A DNA stretch of 64,000 nucleotides from Brucella grignonensis (GCF_002252505.1 NZ_NNRL01000163.1:749981-813980), one strand, 5' to 3'. Shown: positions 26,567 through 35,605, numbered from the stretch's first letter. Made by a program: numbers and translations. Notes: a model not told the origin generated them from the sequence alone.

Positions 26567-27342
26567 GTGATGTGTTTTCAACTTCGGAAGCAAGAATCCT
26601 TCGCTTTCTTAAGCAGGGTGGATGTGACGTTCAGGATTCAGTACGTGAAACGCATGTCCTGCTTGTGGGAGAGCAGGGTACAATCGCTGCAACGCGTGCA
26701 GAACTCGAGACGATGCAGAAGCGCGGTATCCTGCTATGCGAAGGGCAGCGGTTGGTGATCTCTGGAGCCTCGCGTAAAACTGCGAGTAAAAATGTAAAAA
26801 CCGCGCGGAAAACAGAAACGATAGAGTTTGAGCACGGTGAAAAAATTGAAATCAATCCGTCTGAATCTCCTCTCGCCAAGCTCTATCGTCTGCGCAATGG
26901 CGATGGCGAGAATTTTATTTCTGACGATGAGTTTCGCGCAGGCGAGCGATTGCGGGCTGATTTTACCCGCGGCTCCATGATGCCATCGATTTCGGCGCGC
27001 TGGGATGTAGGCATCAATAACTCAACGCGATCGGGCCCAGGCGGAATGGCCGAACTCACGGATATCGCGCTTGCAAGCCGGATGCGGGTAGAGCGCGCAC
27101 TGGAAGCGGTTGGGCCGGAGTTGAGCGGTGTCCTGATCGATGTCTGTTGTTTTCTGAAAGGGCTTGAGACTGTAGAGCGGGAACGTCAGTGGCCTGTGCG
27201 GTCAGGAAAAATGCTGCTCAAGACGGGGCTCGCCATGCTGCACAGGCATTACAGTCCACAGAAACAAGAACGGCGATCTCCTGAGGTTTTGCATTGGGGA
27301 GCGAGCGATTATCGACCAATTGCTCACCCCAGCCAAGGCTGA
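26563..27342 (+). CDS. DUF6456 domain protein
   Basis: A 259-residue protein. ATG 26563 overlaps the upstream stop (ATGA) and is preceded by GGAGGA, so I prefer it to the longer frame. The C-terminal domain (FRAGERLRADFTRGSMMPS, then ERALEAVGPELSGVLIDVCC and KTGLAMLHRHY) fits DUF6456, an alphaproteobacterial domain of unknown function with a likely DNA-binding shape. The N-terminal 70 residues look like a winged helix that reads ILRFLKQGG. Coupled to the DnaA-domain-IV-like gene. Confidence 0.8.
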   Translation: MSDVFSTSEARILRFLKQGGCDVQDSVRETHVLLVGEQGTIAATRAELETMQKRGILLCEGQRLVISGASRKTASKNVKTARKTETIEFEHGEKIEINPSESPLAKLYRLRNGDGENFISDDEFRAGERLRADFTRGSMMPSISARWDVGINNSTRSGPGGMAELTDIALASRMRVERALEAVGPELSGVLIDVCCFLKGLETVERERQWPVRSGKMLLKTGLAMLHRHYSPQKQERRSPEVLHWGASDYRPIAHPSQG

Positions 27343-27344
27343 AC

Positions 27345-27390
27345 TAGAGCGCATCCTGAAAATATGAAACGGTTTTCAGGATACGCGAAT
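27345..27390. repeat. Dispersed palindromic repeat, short form
   Basis: TAGAGC begins two bases after the DUF6456 stop. The stem ATCCTGAAAA pairs with TTTTCAGGAT around a 10-base loop with the family pattern TATGAAACGG. Confidence 0.8.
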
Positions 27391-27449
27391 TGATTGCATT
27401 GACCTAACCAAAAGTTTGAATAACAAGCAGTCAACTACCGGGGGTAAAA

Positions 27450-28742
27450 ATGCAAAGCAGTCGGCAAAATCTGGAACGAGTTCTGTCAAAGCTGGAGGCG
27501 CGTGCAGGCGACGAACAGGTGTTCGGCACGGTCTATGCAGATGCAGCACGTGCTGAGGCTGATGCTTCAGACGAACGCCTGAAAGACGGGGCCTCGCTCG
27601 GTCCGCTTGATGGACGAATTGTTTCAATCAAGGATTTGTTTGATGTAAGAGGGGAGTCGACATTGGCGGGGTCCGTCATTCGCAAATCGGCTTTGCATGC
27701 GAATAACGACGCGGTCATCGTTCAGAGGCTGAAAGACGCCGGTGCAGTCATTGTTGGCAAAACCCATATGACAGAGTTTGCTTTTACTGCGGTCGGATTA
27801 AATCCGCATTACGGCGTGCCGGGTAATGCGATTGATTCAAGCCGGGTTCCCGGTGGTTCCTCCTCAGGCGCTGCGGTTTCTGCGGCTGAAGGCACCAGCG
27901 AGATAGCAATCGGCTCCGATACGGGCGGCTCCATCCGTATCCCTGCGGCTCTGAATGGCTTGGTAGGTTTTAAGCCGACTGCACGTCGCATTCCGCTGGA
28001 TGGCGCTTTTCCGCTGACGCCCGCTCTTGATTCAATCGGACCTTTGGCCAAAACGGTCGCCGACTGCATTCTCGCGGATGCTGTGATGGCGGGTGAGGCG
28101 CCGATTCTGCTAGAGGCAGCATCGTTAGGTGGACTGACTGTAGGATTGCCAAAAGGCCTGCTTTTGTCGGAGTTGGAACCAGAGGTAACTGCTGCATTCA
28201 ACTCGGCAATTTCGGTTCTGATCGCAGCAGGCCTGCGGGTCGTTGAGCTGGAACTGGATGATCTCATTCTTCAACTGCGCGATGCGACGCGCATTGGTTC
28301 GATTGTAGGTATCGCAGCCAGTCGTATTCATGCCGAAACATGGCTCAAAGATCTAGACGCGAATGTCGATGACAGGGTAAAGCATACGCTTGCAAAGCGG
28401 TTGGGCGTCTCGGATGAGGACTTCGCAGCATTGATGCAGACGAGAACACGGCTCGCATATGAAATGGAACAACGGCTTGCTGGCATTGATTTTTTTGTGA
28501 CGCCGACAACACCGATTGTTGCGCCAACAATTGCATCGGTCAGCGACAATTCTGCCGAATATGACCGCGTTGAGAGCCTATTGTTGCGAAATACGCAAAT
28601 TGCCAATCAATTTGATCTTTGCAGCATAACGCTGCCGCTGCCTGTTACGGGGTTACCGGTCGGTCTGATGATGACGGCACGCCATGGAACCGACAGGCAA
28701 TTGCTGTCCGCAGCACTGTCGGTTGAACGCTTGTTAGGCTGA
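27450..28742 (+). CDS. Amidase (amidase-signature family)
   Basis: A 430-residue amidohydrolase of the amidase-signature family. The Ser-cisSer-Lys triad is visible: Lys in VSIKDLFDV, the glycine/serine-rich PGGSSSGAAVSAAEG with the cis-Ser, and the nucleophile in GSDTGGSIRIPAAL. Overall layout resembles GatA and AtzF-like enzymes. Substrate not readable. Start ATG 27450 follows CCGGGGG. It overlaps the end of the convergent sufE gene by 9 bases. Confidence 0.88.
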   Translation: MQSSRQNLERVLSKLEARAGDEQVFGTVYADAARAEADASDERLKDGASLGPLDGRIVSIKDLFDVRGESTLAGSVIRKSALHANNDAVIVQRLKDAGAVIVGKTHMTEFAFTAVGLNPHYGVPGNAIDSSRVPGGSSSGAAVSAAEGTSEIAIGSDTGGSIRIPAALNGLVGFKPTARRIPLDGAFPLTPALDSIGPLAKTVADCILADAVMAGEAPILLEAASLGGLTVGLPKGLLLSELEPEVTAAFNSAISVLIAAGLRVVELELDDLILQLRDATRIGSIVGIAASRIHAETWLKDLDANVDDRVKHTLAKRLGVSDEDFAALMQTRTRLAYEMEQRLAGIDFFVTPTTPIVAPTIASVSDNSAEYDRVESLLLRNTQIANQFDLCSITLPLPVTGLPVGLMMTARHGTDRQLLSAALSVERLLG

Positions 28743-29159
28743 AACTTTGAGCGCTTCGGCATCACGGCGGATACGCGCGACCATGGAGCGCAAACCATTG
28801 GAGCGCTGCGGTGTGAGATGCTCATCAAGCCCCAGCTTCTTGAGCACTTCCTCTGGATCAGACGAAACAATTTCTGAGGCCTTACGGCCTGAATAGAATG
28901 CGAGCACAATAGCAACGAGACCGCGCACAATATGCGCATCGGAATCGCCCAGAAATTCAATGATTGGGTCATCGCCGTCGTGTGGAATAGTCTTGAGCCA
29001 TACTTGGCTGACGCAGCCCTGCACTTTGTGAGCAGCATCGCGGGCATCGTCTGGATAAGCTGGTAATTCCTTACCCAGATCAATCACATAGCGATAGCGG
29101 TCTTCCCAGTCATCGAGAAATTCGAAGTCGGAGATGATGCTGTCGATAGTGGTGGTCAT
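28734..29159 (-). CDS. sufE: Cysteine desulfuration protein SufE
   Basis: A 141-residue SufE protein that accepts sulfur from SufS and passes it to the Fe-S assembly machinery. The persulfide-carrying Cys is in KVQGCVSQVW, and the family helices EVLKKLGLDEHL and LTPQRSNGLRSM are present. I chose ATG 29159 (MTTTIDSIIS), which fits the family length; the longer frame adds 19 residues without a ribosome site. The suf operon itself is not in this window. Confidence 0.94.
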   Translation of the reverse strand: MTTTIDSIISDFEFLDDWEDRYRYVIDLGKELPAYPDDARDAAHKVQGCVSQVWLKTIPHDGDDPIIEFLGDSDAHIVRGLVAIVLAFYSGRKASEIVSSDPEEVLKKLGLDEHLTPQRSNGLRSMVARIRRDAEALKVSA

Positions 29160-29270
29160 GATATTTGTCCGAAATCCGTATGGTATATGCCGCCTATATA
29201 GGGATAAAAGCCGCAAACGTCACGGAAAACCGTTAGTTCCTTGCAGGAATTGCGCTGGTTGGCGAATGAT

Positions 29271-29375
29271 CAGAGTACTGCCAGAAAAAATGCGAAGCGG
29301 TTTTTCGTCGGATAATGTTCAAGAATAATGGCTAGAGCGGTTTCAACGGTTCAATCTTAGCTGGAACTGCTCTAA
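29271..29375. repeat. Dispersed palindromic repeat running into a coding sequence
   Basis: Core loop pattern ATGCGAAGCGG, then GGCTAGAGCGG and the closing AACTGCTCTAA. Bases 29332-29374 are translated on the minus strand as the end of the DUF5330 gene, including its TAG stop. Confidence 0.75.
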
Positions 29376-29793
29376 GCGCACGCAGTGCTTCTGAACGCGG
29401 TGTGGGAATCGGAACAATGTGTGATGAGCTTGGTGTCGGCTCTTGCTTCGCAACAATGGTCGGGACCGGATCAGATGGTTGCTGTTTAGTGCCGAAACGA
29501 TCGCTTAAATATTCGAGTATACCGCCGCTACGCTCAAGCATTCCACTCGCGGCACTCGAAAGTAACGATGTTCCGTTCTCACAGAACGAGGGGTTGTTTA
29601 CACAGAGCTTGCCGATTTCCAATGCTGTTTTGCCGTTAGCCAATAGCTGATCAACGGAGCCAGGTTCACCTTTGACCTGAATCGAAGCCGCATTCTTTTG
29701 CGGTGTTTCTTCTTGGTCCGCAGGGAAGAGGTGCGGCATCACCATGAATGCCAGCGACAGCCAGATTGCGGATTTGATAAGAAAACGGATCAT
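29332..29793 (-). CDS. DUF5330 domain protein
   Basis: A 153-residue protein with one N-terminal membrane or signal segment (IRFLIKSAIWLSLAFMVMPH), a conserved central domain with two Cys (GKLCVNNPSFCENG) and a Pro/Ser-rich C-terminal tail. These features match DUF5330 of Hyphomicrobiales. The last 13 residues (RAVPAKIEPLKPL) and the stop are encoded by the repeat at 29271-29375, so the tail is probably an acquired, non-conserved extension. Confidence 0.82.
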   Translation of the reverse strand: MIRFLIKSAIWLSLAFMVMPHLFPADQEETPQKNAASIQVKGEPGSVDQLLANGKTALEIGKLCVNNPSFCENGTSLLSSAASGMLERSGGILEYLSDRFGTKQQPSDPVPTIVAKQEPTPSSSHIVPIPTPRSEALRALRAVPAKIEPLKPL

Positions 29794-30100
29794 TACGCTC
29801 GAAGTTTGCTGGCCGGGATTGGCGGGATCATTGTCTTCTCAATTTGAAAAGATTCCGTAACCAAGGGTTTTAAGCCTATTCGAGAGGATTTTTGACGCGT
29901 GGGAGCCGAACATGACCTGTCGATATCCACCATCTGTTTACCATAGCGGAAAAACTCGGGCTCTGATCTGTCAGATTCTGCATAGAGACGTTTAAGATGC
30001 TCTCGCTTTATCGTTTCTTTAAAGCCTCACCTGCAATTCTAGCATCAATAGGCAGATCCCTGATGGAGAAGCCGCACGAGCATTGAGTGGGTAAGGCAAG
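29794..30100. other. Intergenic region upstream of the histidine kinase
   Basis: The region is 307 bases long. It contains a short frame, ATG 29997 to TGA 30086 (29 codons, MLSLYRFFKASPA...), which ends 14 bases before the kinase start. It has no clear ribosome site, so I do not call it a gene; it could be a leader ORF. No RNA gene or operator was recognised. Confidence 0.4.
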
Positions 30101-31951
30101 TTGAACGCCATTCTTTTAAACGTAGCACAGACCGTAGGCACGAAGGTGCAGGCGCTTGCGCGTTTTCACGAACGTTTTTGCCAGCGCTGGACCGAGCAGT
30201 CGGATGCATCTGCGATTCGGGTTGTTGGCTCGTTCATGCTCGTTCCCGTTCTCCTGTTTGCTGCCGTTCTCGCTTCTGGTGTTACGACAGATTTTGCAGC
30301 ACTTGCTGTGCTCGGTGCCAGTTTCGCCGGTGCTGCGATGATTTTCTGCGCTTTGAGCCTTATGGGCTTGAGCGCTGCTGTTCTTGGAACATTGAATTTC
30401 GCGATCTATGGCGCGGGTCTTGCCGCAATTGGTATATTTGCGACTACCAGCAATATCGCTCTTTGGGTGATGGCCGCAGCCTTGCCTCTTGAGGTCTGGT
30501 TCGTAAGCCGCAAGCCTTTGGCCGCGTTTGCAGGTGTGGCGCTTGCAGGTGTGGTTTTGAGCGCTTTTGCACTGACGAACAGTATTTCCGTTGCCAGTGG
30601 ATCATTGGCATCGCTGATCGTCTTGATGCTTTATATGGCAAGCCTTGTTGCCCGCAGCTTCACAATCAAAAATGTCGTTGTATCGAAGCCGTTCGCTCAG
30701 CAAAAGCCTTTGGTCACCAAGGGTGATGTTCAACTCTCAATGGATTTTGAGGGTATTATCTCTGAAATCGACGCACAGTCGGCGGCACTTCTGGGCGTAG
30801 AGCCCAAGATGTGTGAAGGCATTGCATTGATTGACCGCGTTCATGTCGCTGACCGAGTGGAATATCTATCGCTCCTCGCAGACTTGCGTTTAGGCCGCAC
30901 GGCGCGCCCAGCGGATGTTCGTCTTCGTACGCTCGAAAATGGCAGCCCTGTTTTCCTCGCTTTCCGCATGGAAGGGGTTGCTGCAAATGGCATCATTACA
31001 CTTGTTGGGCGCTCGCTTGAGGGTGAACAGAAGCTCATCGAAGAAATCAATGCGCTGAAAGCGCAGCTTGAAGCCGAACGCATCGGCAAAGGTCGTCTGC
31101 TTGCAACTGTGAGCCATGAACTGCGCACACCTTTAAACTCGATCATCGGCTTCTCAGATATGCTTTCACATGAAATGGGCTGCCAGCTGCAGAATGAGAA
31201 GCAGCGCGAATATGCAGGTCTTATTCATAAGTCGGGCCATTATCTGCTGGAGCTGGTGAACTCAGTGCTTGATATTTCGCGGCTTGAAACCGGCACTTAT
31301 CGCATTGAACCACAGAGTTTCATTTTCCGCGACGCGGCTGAAATGTGTGCCGCAGTCATGCTCCCGCAGGCTGAAAAGAAGGGCCTCGCACTTTGCCATC
31401 GTGTGAATGCGGCTACGGGAGAAGTGGTGGCAGACCGTCGTGCAGTGCAGCAGATTTTACTCAACCTCACAGCCAATGCGGTAAAGTTCACGGAATCGGG
31501 CGGTTGTGTCACTATCGATGCGGCGCGCGTGATGGTCGATGGCCGGTCTCAGCTCGAAATTATCGTGTCCGATACTGGTATTGGTATCGAGCCAGAAGAT
31601 ATGCAGCGCATTGGATCGCCTTTCGTGCGAGCCGACAATAACTATACGCGCGCGCAAGAGGGGACTGGTCTTGGCCTGTCAGTGGTCAAAGGTCTGGTGG
31701 AACTGCACCAGGGTACAATGCAAATTAAAAGCTGTGTGGGCGAAGGAACGGTCGTAACCGTTCACTTGCCAGTGGCGGGTCCGCAAAAACTGTTCGAACA
31801 GGATTCTTTGGGAGCAGAAGATCAACAGCAGCTTGGCACGGTGATTGATATACACCGTCACCAGGGAGAACGAAATAATGAGTGGCAGAAAGACGAAGTC
31901 CGGGAACAAAGCCCAGAGCGGATCAATGCGCAAACCCGCAAAACAGCATAG
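30101..31951 (+). CDS. Membrane PAS sensor histidine kinase (DivJ/PleC type)
   Basis: A 616-residue sensor kinase. Residues about 43-185 form a bundle of roughly six or seven membrane segments, then a PAS-like domain (about 212-305) and a short coiled coil. The dimerisation domain has the phosphorylated His 339 in TVSHELRTPLNSIIGFSDML. The ATPase domain has N (NLTANAVKF), G1 (VSDTGIGIE) and G2 (GTGLGLSVVKG) boxes. The His-box sequence resembles DivJ/PleC/PdhS kinases that act on DivK, but the exact member is uncertain. The start is TTG 30101. It overlaps the next gene by 74 bases. No response regulator is adjacent. Confidence 0.85.
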   Translation: MNAILLNVAQTVGTKVQALARFHERFCQRWTEQSDASAIRVVGSFMLVPVLLFAAVLASGVTTDFAALAVLGASFAGAAMIFCALSLMGLSAAVLGTLNFAIYGAGLAAIGIFATTSNIALWVMAAALPLEVWFVSRKPLAAFAGVALAGVVLSAFALTNSISVASGSLASLIVLMLYMASLVARSFTIKNVVVSKPFAQQKPLVTKGDVQLSMDFEGIISEIDAQSAALLGVEPKMCEGIALIDRVHVADRVEYLSLLADLRLGRTARPADVRLRTLENGSPVFLAFRMEGVAANGIITLVGRSLEGEQKLIEEINALKAQLEAERIGKGRLLATVSHELRTPLNSIIGFSDMLSHEMGCQLQNEKQREYAGLIHKSGHYLLELVNSVLDISRLETGTYRIEPQSFIFRDAAEMCAAVMLPQAEKKGLALCHRVNAATGEVVADRRAVQQILLNLTANAVKFTESGGCVTIDAARVMVDGRSQLEIIVSDTGIGIEPEDMQRIGSPFVRADNNYTRAQEGTGLGLSVVKGLVELHQGTMQIKSCVGEGTVVTVHLPVAGPQKLFEQDSLGAEDQQQLGTVIDIHRHQGERNNEWQKDEVREQSPERINAQTRKTA

Positions 31952-32900
31952 TCTCGGTCGCCGTCTGCTCAAATTCTTTTTCAGTTCGGCTTCCGCGCTG
32001 GCGATTTTTGCCGGTGATTTCATCGTACGCAATCCCGTCCTAACGGGCGGTGCGACAGCATTTGCCGTGGTGTTGGGTTTTGTTTCGGCCAATGCGCTCT
32101 GGTATCAGCCCGAAGCGCATAATGCAGTTTTCTTTAAAACGCGTGCAGATTTCGTCTTCAAGGCAACGCCGCGCGCAGTTCTGCCCGGCACGGCTGCTGT
32201 CGATAAACCTCAAGAATCGCCAACGAAAACTGCAAGCACAGAAACGCCTGTAACCACACCACCGCAATCGCAGACGGAAGCTGCGGAATTGTCTCCAGAT
32301 CGGTTGCAAGTTACTGGTTCTATCGATGAAATGTTACCAGCGCTCGCGCCTAATGCCGATATTGAGATTGCACGGCTGCAACAAAGACTGTTGACGCTCG
32401 GTATTTACCAAGGTGCAGTTGATGGCTTCACAGGTCCTCAAACCCGTGAGGCTATCGAACGCTGGCAGGCATTACAGAAGAAGGTCGGTGTTCCGGCACA
32501 AAATGGTGCAACGCAGACGACAACTGAAGACGACGTGGCCAAGGTGATCGACCTGGCCGTACCGTCGCCCCGCCCTGAGCCTGCTGTCTTGAAAGTCGAC
32601 ACAACGGCAAAACGTGCACCCGATCTCGCTTCGCTGGAACGCAAGCCAGCACAGGAAAAGAAGCAGACAGCGGCAGTACCAGCAGTGCAGCAGCAGGCGA
32701 ATATTTCCTCACAGGACATTGTGCGTGTGCAGGCTGGTCTGAAAGCTTTTGGCAATGAAATGGTGAGTGTTGACGGTGTTCCGGGGAAATCCACGCAGGA
32801 TGCCATTCGGGAGTTTCAGAAACTGTTCAACTTGCGTGTAACCGGTGAAGTCGACGCTGCATTGATCTCCAAAATGCGTGAAATCGGGCTCATAAGTTGA
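31878..32900 (+). CDS. Peptidoglycan-binding domain protein, membrane-anchored
   Basis: A 340-residue protein with a basic N terminus, one membrane segment (GGATAFAVVLGFVSANALWY), a Pro/Thr-rich linker and two peptidoglycan-binding (PG_binding_1) repeats: IARLQQRLLTLGIYQGAVDG and IVRVQAGLKAFGNEMVSVDG. The C-terminal part should therefore face the periplasm and bind the cell wall. ATG 31878 has GGGAGAACG upstream and lies inside the kinase gene. The pairing with a cell-cycle-type kinase suggests a link between wall state and signalling; that is inference. Confidence 0.82.
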   Translation: MSGRKTKSGNKAQSGSMRKPAKQHSLGRRLLKFFFSSASALAIFAGDFIVRNPVLTGGATAFAVVLGFVSANALWYQPEAHNAVFFKTRADFVFKATPRAVLPGTAAVDKPQESPTKTASTETPVTTPPQSQTEAAELSPDRLQVTGSIDEMLPALAPNADIEIARLQQRLLTLGIYQGAVDGFTGPQTREAIERWQALQKKVGVPAQNGATQTTTEDDVAKVIDLAVPSPRPEPAVLKVDTTAKRAPDLASLERKPAQEKKQTAAVPAVQQQANISSQDIVRVQAGLKAFGNEMVSVDGVPGKSTQDAIREFQKLFNLRVTGEVDAALISKMREIGLIS

Positions 32901-32913
32901 TCCAAGGTGAACC

Positions 32914-33264
32914 ATGCGCCTGACATCGGATTTCTGGGTTTCGGCATTGATCCGTAAAGTACAGGGCGAGGGCGGCTTTGCTTATCTCGCTCGCCGCGGT
33001 TCCAAAGAAGCGGGTGCGATCTTCATCAAGCTCAGTTCGCGCTTCGGCACCTGCGACTTATACTCGCCGGCTCCGCAAACATCCTATGAAGAAAATACTG
33101 ATGGAGAGCGCATGTTTTTGCGTATCCTCCATGATGTCGACGATATCAAAGCAAGTGAGCGCATGGAGCGCGAAGTCCGCTTCGATCCTGATTTGTGGCT
33201 TATCGAGCTCGAAGATGTGGCTGACCCTGCGAGCCTGTATTTGGTTTCACCGGATAGTTTATAG
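32914..33264 (+). CDS. DUF1491 family protein
   Basis: A 116-residue protein of unknown function with the typical DUF1491 opening MRLTSDFWVSALIRKVQGEG and the internal GSKEAGAIFIKL and FDPDLWLIELEDV segments. It lies 14 bases after the peptidoglycan-binding protein gene and probably belongs to the same transcript. It overlaps the end of the convergent DUF2336 gene by 6 bases. Confidence 0.9.
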   Translation: MRLTSDFWVSALIRKVQGEGGFAYLARRGSKEAGAIFIKLSSRFGTCDLYSPAPQTSYEENTDGERMFLRILHDVDDIKASERMEREVRFDPDLWLIELEDVADPASLYLVSPDSL

Positions 33265-34239
33265 GCTCGAACGTATCGTTGCCGGGTTTTCGTCCGCGGC
33301 GGTTGCCATCTCGCGTAACTTGCTGCGCAGCAGTTTCGACATGTCATCAGCCTTCCAGCGCCGCACAAGCATCATCGCTTTTTCGCGGTCGATAGAACGA
33401 TAGATTTGAATGAATTCGCGCAGACTATGACGGTCCGCTGCAACGGTTCCCAGAACTGCCGACATGGTCATGAAGCATTCGGCGGCGGAAAGCCCGAGTG
33501 CGCGCAACGCTATAGGCAGATGTGATTCTGGCCACTGGCCGATAATGTGGTCCGCACGTTCAAACGACACGTCCAGCGAATCGGCCAATGCCGTACGGAA
33601 AATCTGATCATCAATCAAAAGTGCTGTGTCGATAAGGTGGTCGGGGCCTGACAGCGCACTTGTGCCGAAGAACGACGACTGTGGGGGTAAGTCATTATTC
33701 GGGTTTTCATTGCTGCTTGAATCCACCGATGTGCTGGGCATCTTGGTTTCAAGACCAGCAAGGTTTTCCTGCAATGCCAACAAGCGATCGATTGCCGGAT
33801 CAGAGAAACTTCGCAGGACACCTTTTAGTATCGGGTCGTCAGATTGCCTGCGCGCGATGGCGCGAGCATGAGCAAGGCCGTGTTTGGCGATGATATCGAC
33901 GAGATCTTCTGATCGTAAAACCGGAGAACGCAGAAGAATAGGGGCGGAAATCTCAACAGGTTCGTTTGCGAGCGACAATACAAGGCGCCGCGGCGCTTCT
34001 TCGATCTGCGCAATTGCATGTGCTGCTTGCCGTTTACCGCGCATGGTTGCGCGTTCAAGCAGTGGAAATGTCAGGTCTTCAAGCTGATGAGCTTCCTGTC
34101 GTCCGGGACGCGTGACCGAGGCAAACGCAGCTATTGCAGCGACCAGAAGGTCGTCTGCTTTGCTACCATCAGCTCTTGATTTTGATTGGTTCCGATTACC
34201 TGAAATCTCTTCCAGGACGCGGAACTGATCGTTTGTCAC
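33259..34239 (-). CDS. DUF2336 domain protein
   Basis: A 326-residue, all-helical soluble protein with an HEAT-like pattern, matching DUF2336 (RATMRGKRQAAHAIAQIEEA and SEDLVDIIAKHGLAHARAIA). The family is found in alphaproteobacteria and has no established function. The start is GTG 34239, preceded by GGAG at 8 bases. It is convergent with DUF1491. Confidence 0.85.
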   Translation of the reverse strand: MTNDQFRVLEEISGNRNQSKSRADGSKADDLLVAAIAAFASVTRPGRQEAHQLEDLTFPLLERATMRGKRQAAHAIAQIEEAPRRLVLSLANEPVEISAPILLRSPVLRSEDLVDIIAKHGLAHARAIARRQSDDPILKGVLRSFSDPAIDRLLALQENLAGLETKMPSTSVDSSSNENPNNDLPPQSSFFGTSALSGPDHLIDTALLIDDQIFRTALADSLDVSFERADHIIGQWPESHLPIALRALGLSAAECFMTMSAVLGTVAADRHSLREFIQIYRSIDREKAMMLVRRWKADDMSKLLRSKLREMATAADENPATIRSSL

Positions 34240-34363
34240 GCAATGTACTCCGGTAGGCTAAAACTATTAACGCGGCCTGCCGCATGTCGGCAGATTGGAT
34301 AATAGGTATGAAGCCTTAGCAACTCATTAACCGTGAATAAGAAAGCGTCTGCTTTGCAGGTAG

Positions 34364-34906
34364 TTAACTCGCTTCATATGGCAGGCAATTGGCTTGGGTG
34401 AGGAAGTTCTTCACCTGCTGCTGCCAGCTCGCGTCTGGAACGAAACTGCGTAGGACAACAGCGGCCTCGCTGATGTCCTGCTCGATAATGATGGAGCGAC
34501 CGTCGTTCTGCACACCCTCGGCGCGAAGAGCCGCAATGCCAATCGGATCGGCGATAATCAGATCAAGCTCGCGGTCGTTCGATACATTGTCATTGAGACT
34601 ATAAAGATTATCGCCATTGGGTGCATAAACAGACAGCGACCAGAAGGGCAGATTGCCTTTCGTGGTGATATGTACCGGTCCATCCGTCAGATCAAAGCGG
34701 CATGCTGCCTGTTCCATCAGCGGGTCCTGATCGCTTACAAGTCCCGATTTCTCGGAAAGATAATGAAAGCGATAGCCATCCCCCAGGGATTCCAAATGCG
34801 ACCAGGCATTTTTGCTTGAATAAAACGGAACGAGCAACAGAACGGCGATATGCACGATTGCTGCGCCAACCAGACCGAGAAGCAACAGGCGGAGGAGTTT
34901 AGCCAC
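34364..34906 (-). CDS. DUF1254-type membrane protein
   Basis: A 180-residue protein with one N-terminal membrane segment (LLRLLLLGLVGAAIVHIAVL) and a periplasmic domain with FWSLSVYAPNGDNLYSLND, typical of the DUF1254-like partner (COG5436) found beside DUF1214 proteins. I prefer GTG 34906 because GGAGG lies 6 bases upstream and the start overlaps the upstream stop; ATG 34921 is the alternative. The function of the pair is unknown. Confidence 0.72.
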   Translation of the reverse strand: MAKLLRLLLLGLVGAAIVHIAVLLLVPFYSSKNAWSHLESLGDGYRFHYLSEKSGLVSDQDPLMEQAACRFDLTDGPVHITTKGNLPFWSLSVYAPNGDNLYSLNDNVSNDRELDLIIADPIGIAALRAEGVQNDGRSIIIEQDISEAAVVLRSFVPDASWQQQVKNFLTQANCLPYEAS

Positions 34907-35495
34907 GGCACGCCTCCACATTTGCGACAGGCATAATACGTGGCATGACGAGATCAACCAGCCCGGAAGAGCTTGCAGCCGGTGTGTCGTAGAGTGTCAT
35001 GACCAACACAAAATTACCGCTTCCTTCGACAGGAAGCCAGTTGCCAGGGCTGGCACTCGGTCCCACAGTGACTTGTACGCTGCCGTCAGTTTCATAAAGC
35101 ATCTCCCGCGAATGAAGTGCTGGCTGGAGGCCCATGCGCGGCGTAATCGGTTCCAGATTGGAGTTGGCCGGATAAAGGGTCCAGAAACGCGCCGACGGTG
35201 TGAAGCCGCTCAAACGGTAACTGCACCCCCGTTTAAGTTCGCGTCCGTTGCTATCACGGCGCGCGTAAAACGGAAGTCCTTCTGCAGCCCCGAGCGCGAG
35301 ATAAGCTTTTCGTGCAGCTCGCGCCTTGGAATAGGGATCAGCATCGGTTGTGCCAGACGCTGGATAGGCATTCCACGCCCCGAGCTGCAATTCGCCGAAG
35401 CCGTCAAAATGGTCAAGCGTATAGTCGGTGACCCATATGCCGCCGCCGAGCGCAATAGCCAGTACGGTCAAGACTTTGAGAATTGTCTTCAGCAT
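34899..35495 (-). CDS. DUF1214 domain protein
   Basis: A 198-residue protein with an N-terminal membrane or signal segment (LKVLTVLAIALGGGIWVTDY) and a periplasmic DUF1214 domain (RFWTLYPANSNLEP and GNWLPVEGSGNFVLVMTLYD). It is translationally coupled to the following DUF1254-type gene. The ATG at 35495 directly adjoins a repeat element and has no ribosome site, so initiation may be weak or may use another codon. Confidence 0.82.
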   Translation of the reverse strand: MLKTILKVLTVLAIALGGGIWVTDYTLDHFDGFGELQLGAWNAYPASGTTDADPYSKARAARKAYLALGAAEGLPFYARRDSNGRELKRGCSYRLSGFTPSARFWTLYPANSNLEPITPRMGLQPALHSREMLYETDGSVQVTVGPSASPGNWLPVEGSGNFVLVMTLYDTPAASSSGLVDLVMPRIMPVANVEACRG

Positions 35496-35497
35496 TC

Positions 35498-35602
35498 TAG
35501 AGCATTTCTGGTTTAAGTTTGATCATTAGAAAGGCTCTATCTCTTTGTTTTTGCGCACATCTTGTTCCGAAAACCGGTTCCCACTGTTCGGGATGTGTTC
35601 TA
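35498..35602. repeat. Dispersed palindromic repeat, between DUF1214 and the PBP gene
   Basis: TAGAGC begins two bases upstream of the DUF1214 start codon. The core reads, on the minus strand, CCGAACAGTGGGAACCGGTTTT CGG type, with loop pattern GTGGGAACCGG. It ends in GGGATGTGTTCTA next to the stop of the PBP gene at 35606. Confidence 0.7.
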
Positions 35603-35605
35603 TGC

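Noticed and set aside
29997-30086. 29-codon frame ahead of the histidine kinase as a small gene
   Set aside because: No ribosome site and no way to judge conservation from one sequence; noted in the intergenic entry only.
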